Below are positions 34,820 through 42,157 of a DNA stretch of 64,000 nt, one piece after another. Position numbers and translations under genes: made by a program. Source of the stretch: Streptomyces ruber (lineage in GTDB: Bacteria; Actinomycetota; Actinomycetes; Streptomycetales; Streptomycetaceae); NCBI RefSeq assembly GCF_014648075.1, contig NZ_BMQK01000011.1, positions 171,000-234,999 on the forward strand. The letters are read 5' to 3'. The notes under the pieces are model-generated. The model saw only the letters and a program-made list of their open reading frames with translations. It was not told where the DNA came from and made no database searches. Each line of letters begins with the position of its first letter. The first letter of the stretch is position 1.

Positions 34820-36154
34820 TCAGATCCGGGTGAAGGCCTGCTCGAGGATGTCGAGGCCCTCGCCGAGCAGGTTCTCGCCGATGACGAGCGGCGGCAGGAA
34901 GCGCAGCACGTTGCCGTACGTGCCACAGGTCAGGACCAGCAGGCCCTCCTGGTGGCAGGCCCTGGCGAGCGCGGCGGTGGCCTCGGGGGCCGGCTCCTTG
35001 GTGGCGCGGTCCTCGACCAGCTCGACGGCGATCATGGCGCCCCGGCCGCGGACGTCACCGATGATCTCGTGCTTCTCCGCCATGGCGGTCAGGCGGGCCT
35101 TCATGACGGCCTCGATGTCCCGCGCCCTCGCGTTGAGGTCGAGCTCCTTCATCGTCTCGATGGCGCCGAGCGCGCCCGCGCAGGCGACCGGGTTGCCGCC
35201 GTACGTGCCGCCGAGGCCGCCGACGTGCGCGGCGTCCATGATCTCGGCGCGGCCCGTCACCGCGGAGAGCGGCAGCCCGCCCGCGATGCCCTTGGCGGTG
35301 GTGATCAGGTCCGGGACGATGCCCTCGTCCTCGCAGGCGAACCACCGGCCGGTGCGGCAGAAGCCGGACTGGATCTCGTCCGCGACGAAGACGATGCCGT
35401 GCTCGGAGGCGAACTCGCGCAGGGCCGGGAGGAAGCCCTTGGCCGGCTCGATGAAGCCGCCCTCGCCGAGGACCGGCTCGATGACGATCGCGGCCACGTT
35501 GTCCGCGCCGACCTGCTTGGTGATCTCGTCGATGGCCTGGGCGGCGGCCTCCGGACCCGCGTTCGAAGGGCCGGTCGGCCAGCGGTAGCCGTACGCCACC
35601 GGCACCCGGTACACCTCGGGCGCGAACGGGCCGAAGCCGTGCTTGTACGGCATGTTCTTGGCGGTCAGGGCCATCGTGAGGTTGGTCCGGCCGTGGTAGC
35701 CGTGGTCGAACACGACGACCGCCTGCCGCCCGGTGTACGCACGGGCGATCTTGACCGCGTTCTCGACGGCCTCGGCGCCCGAGTTGAACAGGGCCGACTT
35801 CTTGGCGTGGTCGCCCGGCGTCAGCTCGGCCAGCGCCTCGGCGACGGCGACGTAGCCCTCGTACGGCGTGATCATGAAGCAGGTGTGGGTGAAGTCCTGG
35901 AGCTGGGCGGACGCCCGGCGTACGACGGCCTCGGCGGAGGCGCCGACGGTGGTCACCGCGATGCCGGAGCCGAAGTCGATCAGCCGGTTGCCGTCGACGT
36001 CCTCGACGATCCCGCCGCCCGCGCGCGTGACGAAGACCGGCAGCGTGGAGCCGACGCCCCGCGCGACCGCGGCGGTACGGCGGGCCTGGAGCTCCCGTGA
36101 CTTCGGACCGGGGATGGCGGTGACGACGCGGCGCTCCTGCGGAAGTGCGGTCAT
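34820..36154 (-). CDS. gabT: 4-aminobutyrate aminotransferase
   Basis: PLP enzyme transferring the amino group of GABA to 2-oxoglutarate, giving succinate semialdehyde. 444 aa of class III aminotransferase; the PLP Lys is in LITTAKGIAGGLPLS, the Asp in FVADEIQSGFCRTG, and the phosphate-binding NSGAEAVENAVKIAR segment is complete. ATG 36154 follows CAGGAG seven bases upstream. It stands alone between the PAP2 gene and the divergent VirD4-like gene, in a region otherwise concerned with polyamine uptake and aminoaldehyde oxidation. Confidence 0.94.
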   Translation of the reverse strand: MTALPQERRVVTAIPGPKSRELQARRTAAVARGVGSTLPVFVTRAGGGIVEDVDGNRLIDFGSGIAVTTVGASAEAVVRRASAQLQDFTHTCFMITPYEGYVAVAEALAELTPGDHAKKSALFNSGAEAVENAVKIARAYTGRQAVVVFDHGYHGRTNLTMALTAKNMPYKHGFGPFAPEVYRVPVAYGYRWPTGPSNAGPEAAAQAIDEITKQVGADNVAAIVIEPVLGEGGFIEPAKGFLPALREFASEHGIVFVADEIQSGFCRTGRWFACEDEGIVPDLITTAKGIAGGLPLSAVTGRAEIMDAAHVGGLGGTYGGNPVACAGALGAIETMKELDLNARARDIEAVMKARLTAMAEKHEIIGDVRGRGAMIAVELVEDRATKEPAPEATAALARACHQEGLLVLTCGTYGNVLRFLPPLVIGENLLGEGLDILEQAFTRI

Positions 36155-36356
36155 GCGGGGCTCCTGGGGGGTCTTCGGTCGCTGGTCACTGTCCTCTTCC
36201 CCCGCAGGCTAGGACGGGGAGAAGGCGCTGGGCATGCTCCATGTGGGTGGTGTCGCGGCGCCGGGTTGTCCGCGGTGGACATAGCGGCGACCGGCCGCGC
36301 GGTTCCGGCCGCGTAAACGGTGAACTGCCCGGGTTCGCACGTTAGATTGACTCGCT

Positions 36357-38798
36357 GTGGCGGACGGAGCGGCTGGTCAGGGGGCAGGGGCGATGAACGG
36401 CGACGGGACGCAGGACACCTGGGGCAAGCAGGCGCATCCCGTGCCGCGTCCGGCGGTGCCGCCGGAGCCGCCCGCGGCGCCGCCCAGGCCGAGGTACGCC
36501 CCGGGTACGCCGCCCGCCGCGGAGCGGCCCCCGTCCGCGGTCGCCGACTGGCTCAACGAGTCACGTCCGGCCGCCCGCCCCGGCATCTGGCGCCTCGGCT
36601 ACCGCATGCCCAAGGCGGCCCAGGCGGTGGAGCGCCTCTCCCCGGTCACCATCGCCGGCGTGCTGATCCCCCTGGTGGTGGCGCTGGTCCTGTGGTCGTT
36701 CTGGCGCCGGGGCGCCATTCCGTACCAGTTCGCCCTGCTCAGGGTCTTCACCCCGGAGGACTGGTGGTGGGGAGGCACCCTCGCCTCGCCCAGGGAATGG
36801 CAGGGCGTGGAGGCCAGAGTGGTCTACGACGGGCTCTTCTTCGCCGTGCTCGTCTACGCCATGGCACGGCTGGGCAGCTGGGCCGGCATCGTCCGGCACC
36901 TCATCGGACGCCGGGAACAGCCCGCGCGCGCGGGCCTCGCGGCCCTGGCCGCCCTGGTCACGCTCAGCCTCGTCTTCCCCTCGGCCTTCCCGCTCGTCGG
37001 CTGGAGCCCACTGCCCGTCGTGAGCCCGCTGTTCTCGCTCGTCACGCTGATCACCGGCGGGTACGACTTCTTCTTCTCGCCCTGGCGCACGAACCTGCTC
37101 TACGCCGTCGTCACCCTGCTCCTGCTGTGGCCCTTCGCCCGGCTCGGCGGCTGGTGGCCGCTGCTGCGGAGCCGGTTCGCGGGACGCGGCGGCACCGCGG
37201 GCGACGAAGCCGCGCAGCCGCCCGCCGGAGAGCTCCCCGCCCGCTGGCCCGCGCTGCGCGACGCCGGACAGCACGAGGCCGCGGAGGTCCTCACCGCCGA
37301 GGTCGCGGCGGGCCGCATGAACGACGTCGACGTCGCCCGGGTCACGCACGCCTGGACGACGGCCCGGTCCGGCGGACGGCTCGCGGACTTCACCGAGGCC
37401 GTCCTGCGCCACGGCGCCGCCGCGCTCACCCACCCGTCCGGCGCCCGCGACCTGCCCGGCCGCACCGCCCGGCACGACCTGCTCGCCGGGCAGGTCCGCA
37501 TCGGGCAGTGGGCGGCGGGGGAGCGCACACCGCCCGCCTACGGCGGCGTCGGCGCGGCACTCGGCCCGGACACCCTCGGCACGTCGCTCCTCGTCGTGGG
37601 ACCGTCGGGTTCGGGCAAGACCCGGCGGGTGATCGCCCCGCTGGCCGAGTCGCTCGCCCTGCAGGCGCTGACCGGCAGCTGTGCCGTCGTCGCCGTGTGC
37701 GCGGCCGGGACACCGCTCGGGCCGGACGCCGCGTTCGACGTCGTGGTGCGCATCGGCGACCGGGCGTCCGTCCACGACCTGGACCCGTACGCCGGGGCCG
37801 AGGACCCCGACGAGGCGGCCGCGTTTCTCGCCGAGGCCCTGGTCGGCGACCTGGACGCCACGGGCGCCCGGCGGCGGGCCGTCACCGCGCTCGCCCAGCT
37901 GCTCGGCCCGTACCGGGCCGCGTACGGCGCCTTCCCCACGCTGCCCGTCCTGCGGGAGCTCCTGCTGGGCGAGGCGTCGCTGCTGACGCCGCTGCGCGAG
38001 GCGCTGGCGGACGAGCGGGGCGCCGTCATGCGCCGTGAGCTCGACGCCCGCCTCCGCCAGGCCGGCGCCCCGGGCGACCCCGGACCGGAACTCGCCGACC
38101 GGCTCGCCCTGCTGGACCGCCCCGTCTTCGCCGACTTCTTCGGCGCGGCCGGCGGCTCCGTGCGGCCGTTCTCGCTGCGCGCCGTGGCCCACCATCCGCT
38201 GCGCGTCCGCATCGACCTGCCCGGGCAGGGACACGAGGAGGCCGCGCGGCTGATCACGCGGCTCGTGCTGGCCCAGTTCACCGCCGTCGCGCACGGGGAC
38301 GGGCGGGAGCACTTCGCCTGCCTCCTCCTCGACGACGCCGCGGGCGCGGTCACCGAGGAGTCGGTCCGGCGCATCCAGCGGCTGCGCACCCGGAACGCGG
38401 GCGTCGTGCTCGCGCTGCGCTCGATCGCCGACGTCCCCGAGCCCCTGCACGGCCCGCTGTACGGCGCGGTCGGCTGCCGCATGGCCTGCTCCGGGGTCAC
38501 CACCTGGGACGGCAGCCGGTTCGCCGACGCCTGGGGCACGGAGTGGGTGGAGACCCAGGACGTGGCCCAGCACACCGTCTTCGCCGACCAGCCGATGACC
38601 CGTGCCCTGCACCGCCTGCGCAAGATGGTCACCGGCAAGGAGGTCACCACCAGGGCGGTCACCGTACGGCAGGTCGAGCGGGAGCGGTGGTCCGCCTCCG
38701 AGCTCGCGCACCAGGTGCCGCCGGGGCACGCGGTGCTGTCGCTGACCACCGTGGGGGGCGAGCACGCGCCGCCGCTGCTGGTGGACCTGCGGAGCTGA
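36357..38798 (+). CDS. Membrane-anchored VirD4/TraG-like ATPase
   Basis: An 813-aa membrane protein. The first 80 residues are Pro-rich, then about four hydrophobic segments (VTIAGVLIPLVVALVLWSF, LFFAVLVYAMARLGSW, AALAALVTLSLVFPSAF, LLYAVVTLLLLWPFARL), then a large cytoplasmic part. The P-loop reads GPSGSGKTRRVIAPL and Walker B FACLLLDDAAG, followed by RNAGVVLALRSIADVPEPL, a layout like coupling proteins of type IV secretion (VirD4/TraG). No other conjugation genes are nearby, and the gene lies in conserved core DNA, so a chromosomal envelope or secretion role is more likely. GTG 36357 has no ribosome-binding site, but TAGATT lies 9 bp before it, suggesting a leaderless message; an in-frame ATG at 36393 is the alternative. 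Confidence 0.78.
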   Translation: MADGAAGQGAGAMNGDGTQDTWGKQAHPVPRPAVPPEPPAAPPRPRYAPGTPPAAERPPSAVADWLNESRPAARPGIWRLGYRMPKAAQAVERLSPVTIAGVLIPLVVALVLWSFWRRGAIPYQFALLRVFTPEDWWWGGTLASPREWQGVEARVVYDGLFFAVLVYAMARLGSWAGIVRHLIGRREQPARAGLAALAALVTLSLVFPSAFPLVGWSPLPVVSPLFSLVTLITGGYDFFFSPWRTNLLYAVVTLLLLWPFARLGGWWPLLRSRFAGRGGTAGDEAAQPPAGELPARWPALRDAGQHEAAEVLTAEVAAGRMNDVDVARVTHAWTTARSGGRLADFTEAVLRHGAAALTHPSGARDLPGRTARHDLLAGQVRIGQWAAGERTPPAYGGVGAALGPDTLGTSLLVVGPSGSGKTRRVIAPLAESLALQALTGSCAVVAVCAAGTPLGPDAAFDVVVRIGDRASVHDLDPYAGAEDPDEAAAFLAEALVGDLDATGARRRAVTALAQLLGPYRAAYGAFPTLPVLRELLLGEASLLTPLREALADERGAVMRRELDARLRQAGAPGDPGPELADRLALLDRPVFADFFGAAGGSVRPFSLRAVAHHPLRVRIDLPGQGHEEAARLITRLVLAQFTAVAHGDGREHFACLLLDDAAGAVTEESVRRIQRLRTRNAGVVLALRSIADVPEPLHGPLYGAVGCRMACSGVTTWDGSRFADAWGTEWVETQDVAQHTVFADQPMTRALHRLRKMVTGKEVTTRAVTVRQVERERWSASELAHQVPPGHAVLSLTTVGGEHAPPLLVDLRS

Positions 38799-38890
38799 GC
38801 GGCGCTCGCGGGAGCCCGGAGGCGGCGGTACCGGGCAGGCCGACCGGCATAGGCTGTGGGCACGTCCCGGCCCAGAGAACGCGAAGCCCC

Positions 38891-40498
38891 ATGCCACCCA
38901 CGCTCGCCTCCCTCGTCCACCACTCCGCGCTCAAGCTGACCGTCCGCGCCGGCGCCGACCGGCTGGACGCCCCCGTCCGCTGGGCGCACGCGAGCGAGCT
39001 CGCCGACCCCGTGCCGTACATGGAGGGCGGGGAGCTGCTGCTGATTACCGCGCTGAAGCTGGACGCGGAGGACCCGGAGGCGATGCGGCGGTACGTGCGG
39101 CGGCTGGTGGGTGCCGGGGTCGCCGGACTCGGGTTCGCCGTCGGGGTGCACTACGAGGCGGTGCCCCGGGCGCTCGTCGACGCCGCGGAGGCGGAGGGCC
39201 TGCCGCTCCTGGAGGTGCCCCGGCGCACCCCGTTCCTGGCGATCAGCAAGGCCGTCTCCGCCGCCATCGCCGCCGACCAGTACCGGGCCGTGACCGCCGG
39301 CTTCGCCGCACAGCGCGAGCTCACCCGGCAGGCGCTGAGCGCGGGCCCCGAGGGGCTGCTCGCGGCGCTCGCGGCGCAGGTCGACGGGTGGGCCGCGCTG
39401 TACGACGCCTCCGGAGCCGTGGTGGCGGCGGCCCCCGAGTGGGCGGGGCGGCGGGCCGCGCGGCTCACCGCGCACGTCGAGCGGCTGCGGAGCAGACCGG
39501 TGCCGGCCAGCGCGGTGGTCGGGGGCGAGGCCGCGGAGGGCGGGGGCGGCGACGACCGGGTCGAGCTGCACTCCCTGGGGACCGGGCGGCGCACCCGGGC
39601 CGCGCTGGCGGTGGGCACGGCCGCGGCGCTCGGCACCGCCGAACGGTACGCCGTCCACTCGGCCGTCGCCCTGCTCACGCTGACGACGGAGCGGTCCCGG
39701 TCGCTGTCCGCGGCCGAGCAGCGGGTCGGCGCGGCGGTGCTGCGCATGCTGCTCGCCGCGGAGCCGGACCACGCCCGGGCGGTGGCGGGGGACCTGTACG
39801 GGGACCTGCTGGACGCGCCGTTCCGGCTGGCCGTCGCCGAGGCGCCCGCCGGAACGGACGGCGAGCCGCTGGCCCGGCTGACGGAGGCCGTGGAGGCCGC
39901 GGCGGCCCGGGCGGGGGAGCCGGTCCTGCTCGTGCCCGAGGGGGAGCGGCTGGTGATCCTGGCCGCGGACGGGGGTGAGGCGGTGGCCGCCTGCGGGGAG
40001 TGCGCGCTGCGGACGCGCGCGGCGCGCACCGGCGCGGGCGGCGCCAAGGGGCGGCCGCAGGACCGCGACGGGCTGGTGGTCGGGCTGTCCGCGCCCACCG
40101 GTCCGGCCGGCGCGCCGACCGCGTACCGGCAGGCCGGGCAGGCCCTGTCGGTGGCCCGGCGGCGGGGCCGGGCGCTGGTGGAGCACGAGGAGGTGGCCGC
40201 CGGTTCGGTGCTGCCGCTGCTCGCCGACGAGGCGGTACGGGCGTTCGCGGAGGGGCTGCTGCGGGCCCTGCGCGAGCACGACGCGACCGGGCGCGGCGAC
40301 CTGGTGGCCTCGCTGCGGGCCTGGCTGTCGCACCACGGTCAGTGGGACGCGGCGGCGGCCGACCTCGGGGTGCACCGGCACACGCTGCGGTACCGGATGC
40401 GGCGGGTGGAGGAGATCCTCGGCCGGTCGCTGGACGACCCGGACGCGCGGATGGAGCTGTGGCTGGCGCTGAAGGCCACGGCGGGACCGGGGGAGTAG
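38891..40498 (+). CDS. PucR family transcriptional regulator
   Basis: A 535-aa regulator with an N-terminal PucR sensor domain (about residues 10-125: RWAHASELADPVPYMEGGEL and LVDAAEAEGLPLLEVPRRTPF, cited in parts as ELADPVPYM and LPLLEVP), a central GGDEF-like region and a C-terminal helix-turn-helix (AAADLGVHRHTLRYRMRRVEEI). ATG 38891 follows AGCCCC-type sequence with a weak ribosome-binding site. It lies 170 bp before a co-directional aldehyde dehydrogenase gene, which it may control. PucR proteins commonly regulate purine, amino acid or GABA catabolism; the regulated genes here are inferred from position. Confidence 0.9.
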   Translation: MPPTLASLVHHSALKLTVRAGADRLDAPVRWAHASELADPVPYMEGGELLLITALKLDAEDPEAMRRYVRRLVGAGVAGLGFAVGVHYEAVPRALVDAAEAEGLPLLEVPRRTPFLAISKAVSAAIAADQYRAVTAGFAAQRELTRQALSAGPEGLLAALAAQVDGWAALYDASGAVVAAAPEWAGRRAARLTAHVERLRSRPVPASAVVGGEAAEGGGGDDRVELHSLGTGRRTRAALAVGTAAALGTAERYAVHSAVALLTLTTERSRSLSAAEQRVGAAVLRMLLAAEPDHARAVAGDLYGDLLDAPFRLAVAEAPAGTDGEPLARLTEAVEAAAARAGEPVLLVPEGERLVILAADGGEAVAACGECALRTRAARTGAGGAKGRPQDRDGLVVGLSAPTGPAGAPTAYRQAGQALSVARRRGRALVEHEEVAAGSVLPLLADEAVRAFAEGLLRALREHDATGRGDLVASLRAWLSHHGQWDAAAADLGVHRHTLRYRMRRVEEILGRSLDDPDARMELWLALKATAGPGE

Positions 40499-40668
40499 CG
40501 CGACGGAACGGCGCGTTCGCGTCCCGGAGTGCTACACGACGGACAAACGACCCCCTGGTGTACGCGTCCTACGGTGGTGCCCGGAAGCACACGCGCGGCG
40601 GACACGCAGCGGACACGCGGCGCAGAACACCACTCCAGCGCGGAAAGCGCGGAAGGGCCGGGACGACT

Positions 40669-42114
40669 ATGACTGCCACCCACGCCTTCTGGCTCGCCGG
40701 CCGTCAGGCCACCGGTGAGACCGGATACGACGTCACCTCGCCGTGGGACGGACGGCTCGTCGGCACGGTCTCCGTGCCCACCGAGGCACAGACCGAGGAG
40801 GCCGTGGCCGCCGCCCACGCCGTACGGGACGAGTTCGCGGCCACGCCCGCGCACGTGCGCGCCGCGGCTCTCGACCACGTCTCGCGGCGCCTGGCCGAGC
40901 GTACCGAGGAGATAGCCCGGCTGATCTCGGCCGAGAACGGCAAGCCGGTCAAGTGGGCCCGCGGCGAGGTCGGGCGGGCCGTGTCGGTGTTCCGCTTCGC
41001 GGCCGAGGAGGCCCGGCGGTTCAACGGCGGCGAGGCCCAGCGCCTCGACACCGACGCGGGCGGCCAGGGCCGGCTCGCCCTCACCCGCCGCTTCCCCAAG
41101 GGCGTCGTACTGGGTATCGCGCCCTTCAACTTCCCGCTCAACCTGTGCGCCCACAAGGTCGCCCCGGCGATCGCGGCCGGCGCGCCGATCATCCTCAAGC
41201 CCGCCCCGGCCACCCCGTTGTCCGCGCTGGTCATCGGCGAGCTGCTCGCCGAGACCGAGCTGCCCGCCGGGTCGTGGAGCATCCTGCCGGTACCCAACGA
41301 CCGCATGCCCGCCCTCGTGCAGGACGAGCGGCTGCCGGTCATCTCCTTCACCGGCTCCGAGCAGGTCGGCTACGCGATCATGGACTCGGTGCCGCGCAAG
41401 CACTGCACCCTGGAGCTCGGCGGTAACGGCGCGGCCGTCGTCCTCGCCGACTGGGCGAGCGACGCCGACCTGGACCGGGCGGCCGCGCGCATCGCCACCT
41501 TCTCCAACTACCAGGGCGGCCAGTCCTGCATCTCCGTGCAGCGCGTGATCGCGCACGCCGCGGTGTACGACCGGCTGCTGCCCCGTATCGTCGCCGCCGT
41601 CGAGGCGCAGGTCACCGGCGACCCGGAGGACGACGCCACCGACGTCGGGCCGCTGGTCAGCGAGGACGCCGCGAAGCGGGTGGAGTCCTGGGTCGACGAG
41701 GCCGTCGCCGCGGGCGCGAAGCTGCTGACCGGCGGCGAGCGGGACGGCGCCGCCTACGCCCCGACCGTGCTCACCGACCTGCCCGCCGACGTGACCCTCG
41801 CGTCCGAGGAGGTCTTCGGGCCGGTGCTCTCGGTGCAGAAGGTGGACGGCGAGGCCGAGGCGTTCGCCGCCGTCAACGCCTCCAAGTACGGTCTCCAGGC
41901 AGGTGTGTTCACGCACGACCTGCAGACCGCCTTCCGGGCGCACCGCGCGCTGGAGGTCGGCGGTGTGGTCGTCGGCGACGTCCCCTCCTACCGCGCCGAC
42001 CAGATGCCGTACGGCGGCGTCAAGCAGTCCGGCGTCGGGCGCGAGGGCGTGCGGTTCGCGATGGAGGACTACACGTACGAGCGGGTGCTGGTGCTCACCG
42101 GCATCGAGCTCTGA
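40669..42114 (+). CDS. Aldehyde dehydrogenase family protein
   Basis: A 481-aa NAD(P)-dependent dehydrogenase. General base Glu in LELGGNGAAVV, catalytic Cys in QGGQSCISVQR, and PFNFPLN and ISFTGS segments present. Its closest style is the succinate-semialdehyde/ phosphonate-type ALDH group rather than the aminobutyraldehyde group of 24392-25840. With gabT nearby, succinate semialdehyde oxidation is a possible role (inference). ATG 40669 is preceded by GGAAGGG 14 bases upstream. Ends at a perfect palindrome. Confidence 0.87.
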   Translation: MTATHAFWLAGRQATGETGYDVTSPWDGRLVGTVSVPTEAQTEEAVAAAHAVRDEFAATPAHVRAAALDHVSRRLAERTEEIARLISAENGKPVKWARGEVGRAVSVFRFAAEEARRFNGGEAQRLDTDAGGQGRLALTRRFPKGVVLGIAPFNFPLNLCAHKVAPAIAAGAPIILKPAPATPLSALVIGELLAETELPAGSWSILPVPNDRMPALVQDERLPVISFTGSEQVGYAIMDSVPRKHCTLELGGNGAAVVLADWASDADLDRAAARIATFSNYQGGQSCISVQRVIAHAAVYDRLLPRIVAAVEAQVTGDPEDDATDVGPLVSEDAAKRVESWVDEAVAAGAKLLTGGERDGAAYAPTVLTDLPADVTLASEEVFGPVLSVQKVDGEAEAFAAVNASKYGLQAGVFTHDLQTAFRAHRALEVGGVVVGDVPSYRADQMPYGGVKQSGVGREGVRFAMEDYTYERVLVLTGIEL

Positions 42115-42120
42115 ACCGTG

Positions 42121-42150
42121 GTGGCGTGTCCCCGGCCGGGGACACGCCAC
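42121..42150. terminator. Palindromic terminator between convergent genes
   Basis: A 30-nt perfect palindrome (arms 42121-42135 and 42136-42150) separates the aldehyde dehydrogenase from the convergent GH3 gene. Together with flanking CCG/CGG bases the stem can extend further. Confidence 0.85.
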
Positions 42151-42157
42151 GGGCTCC

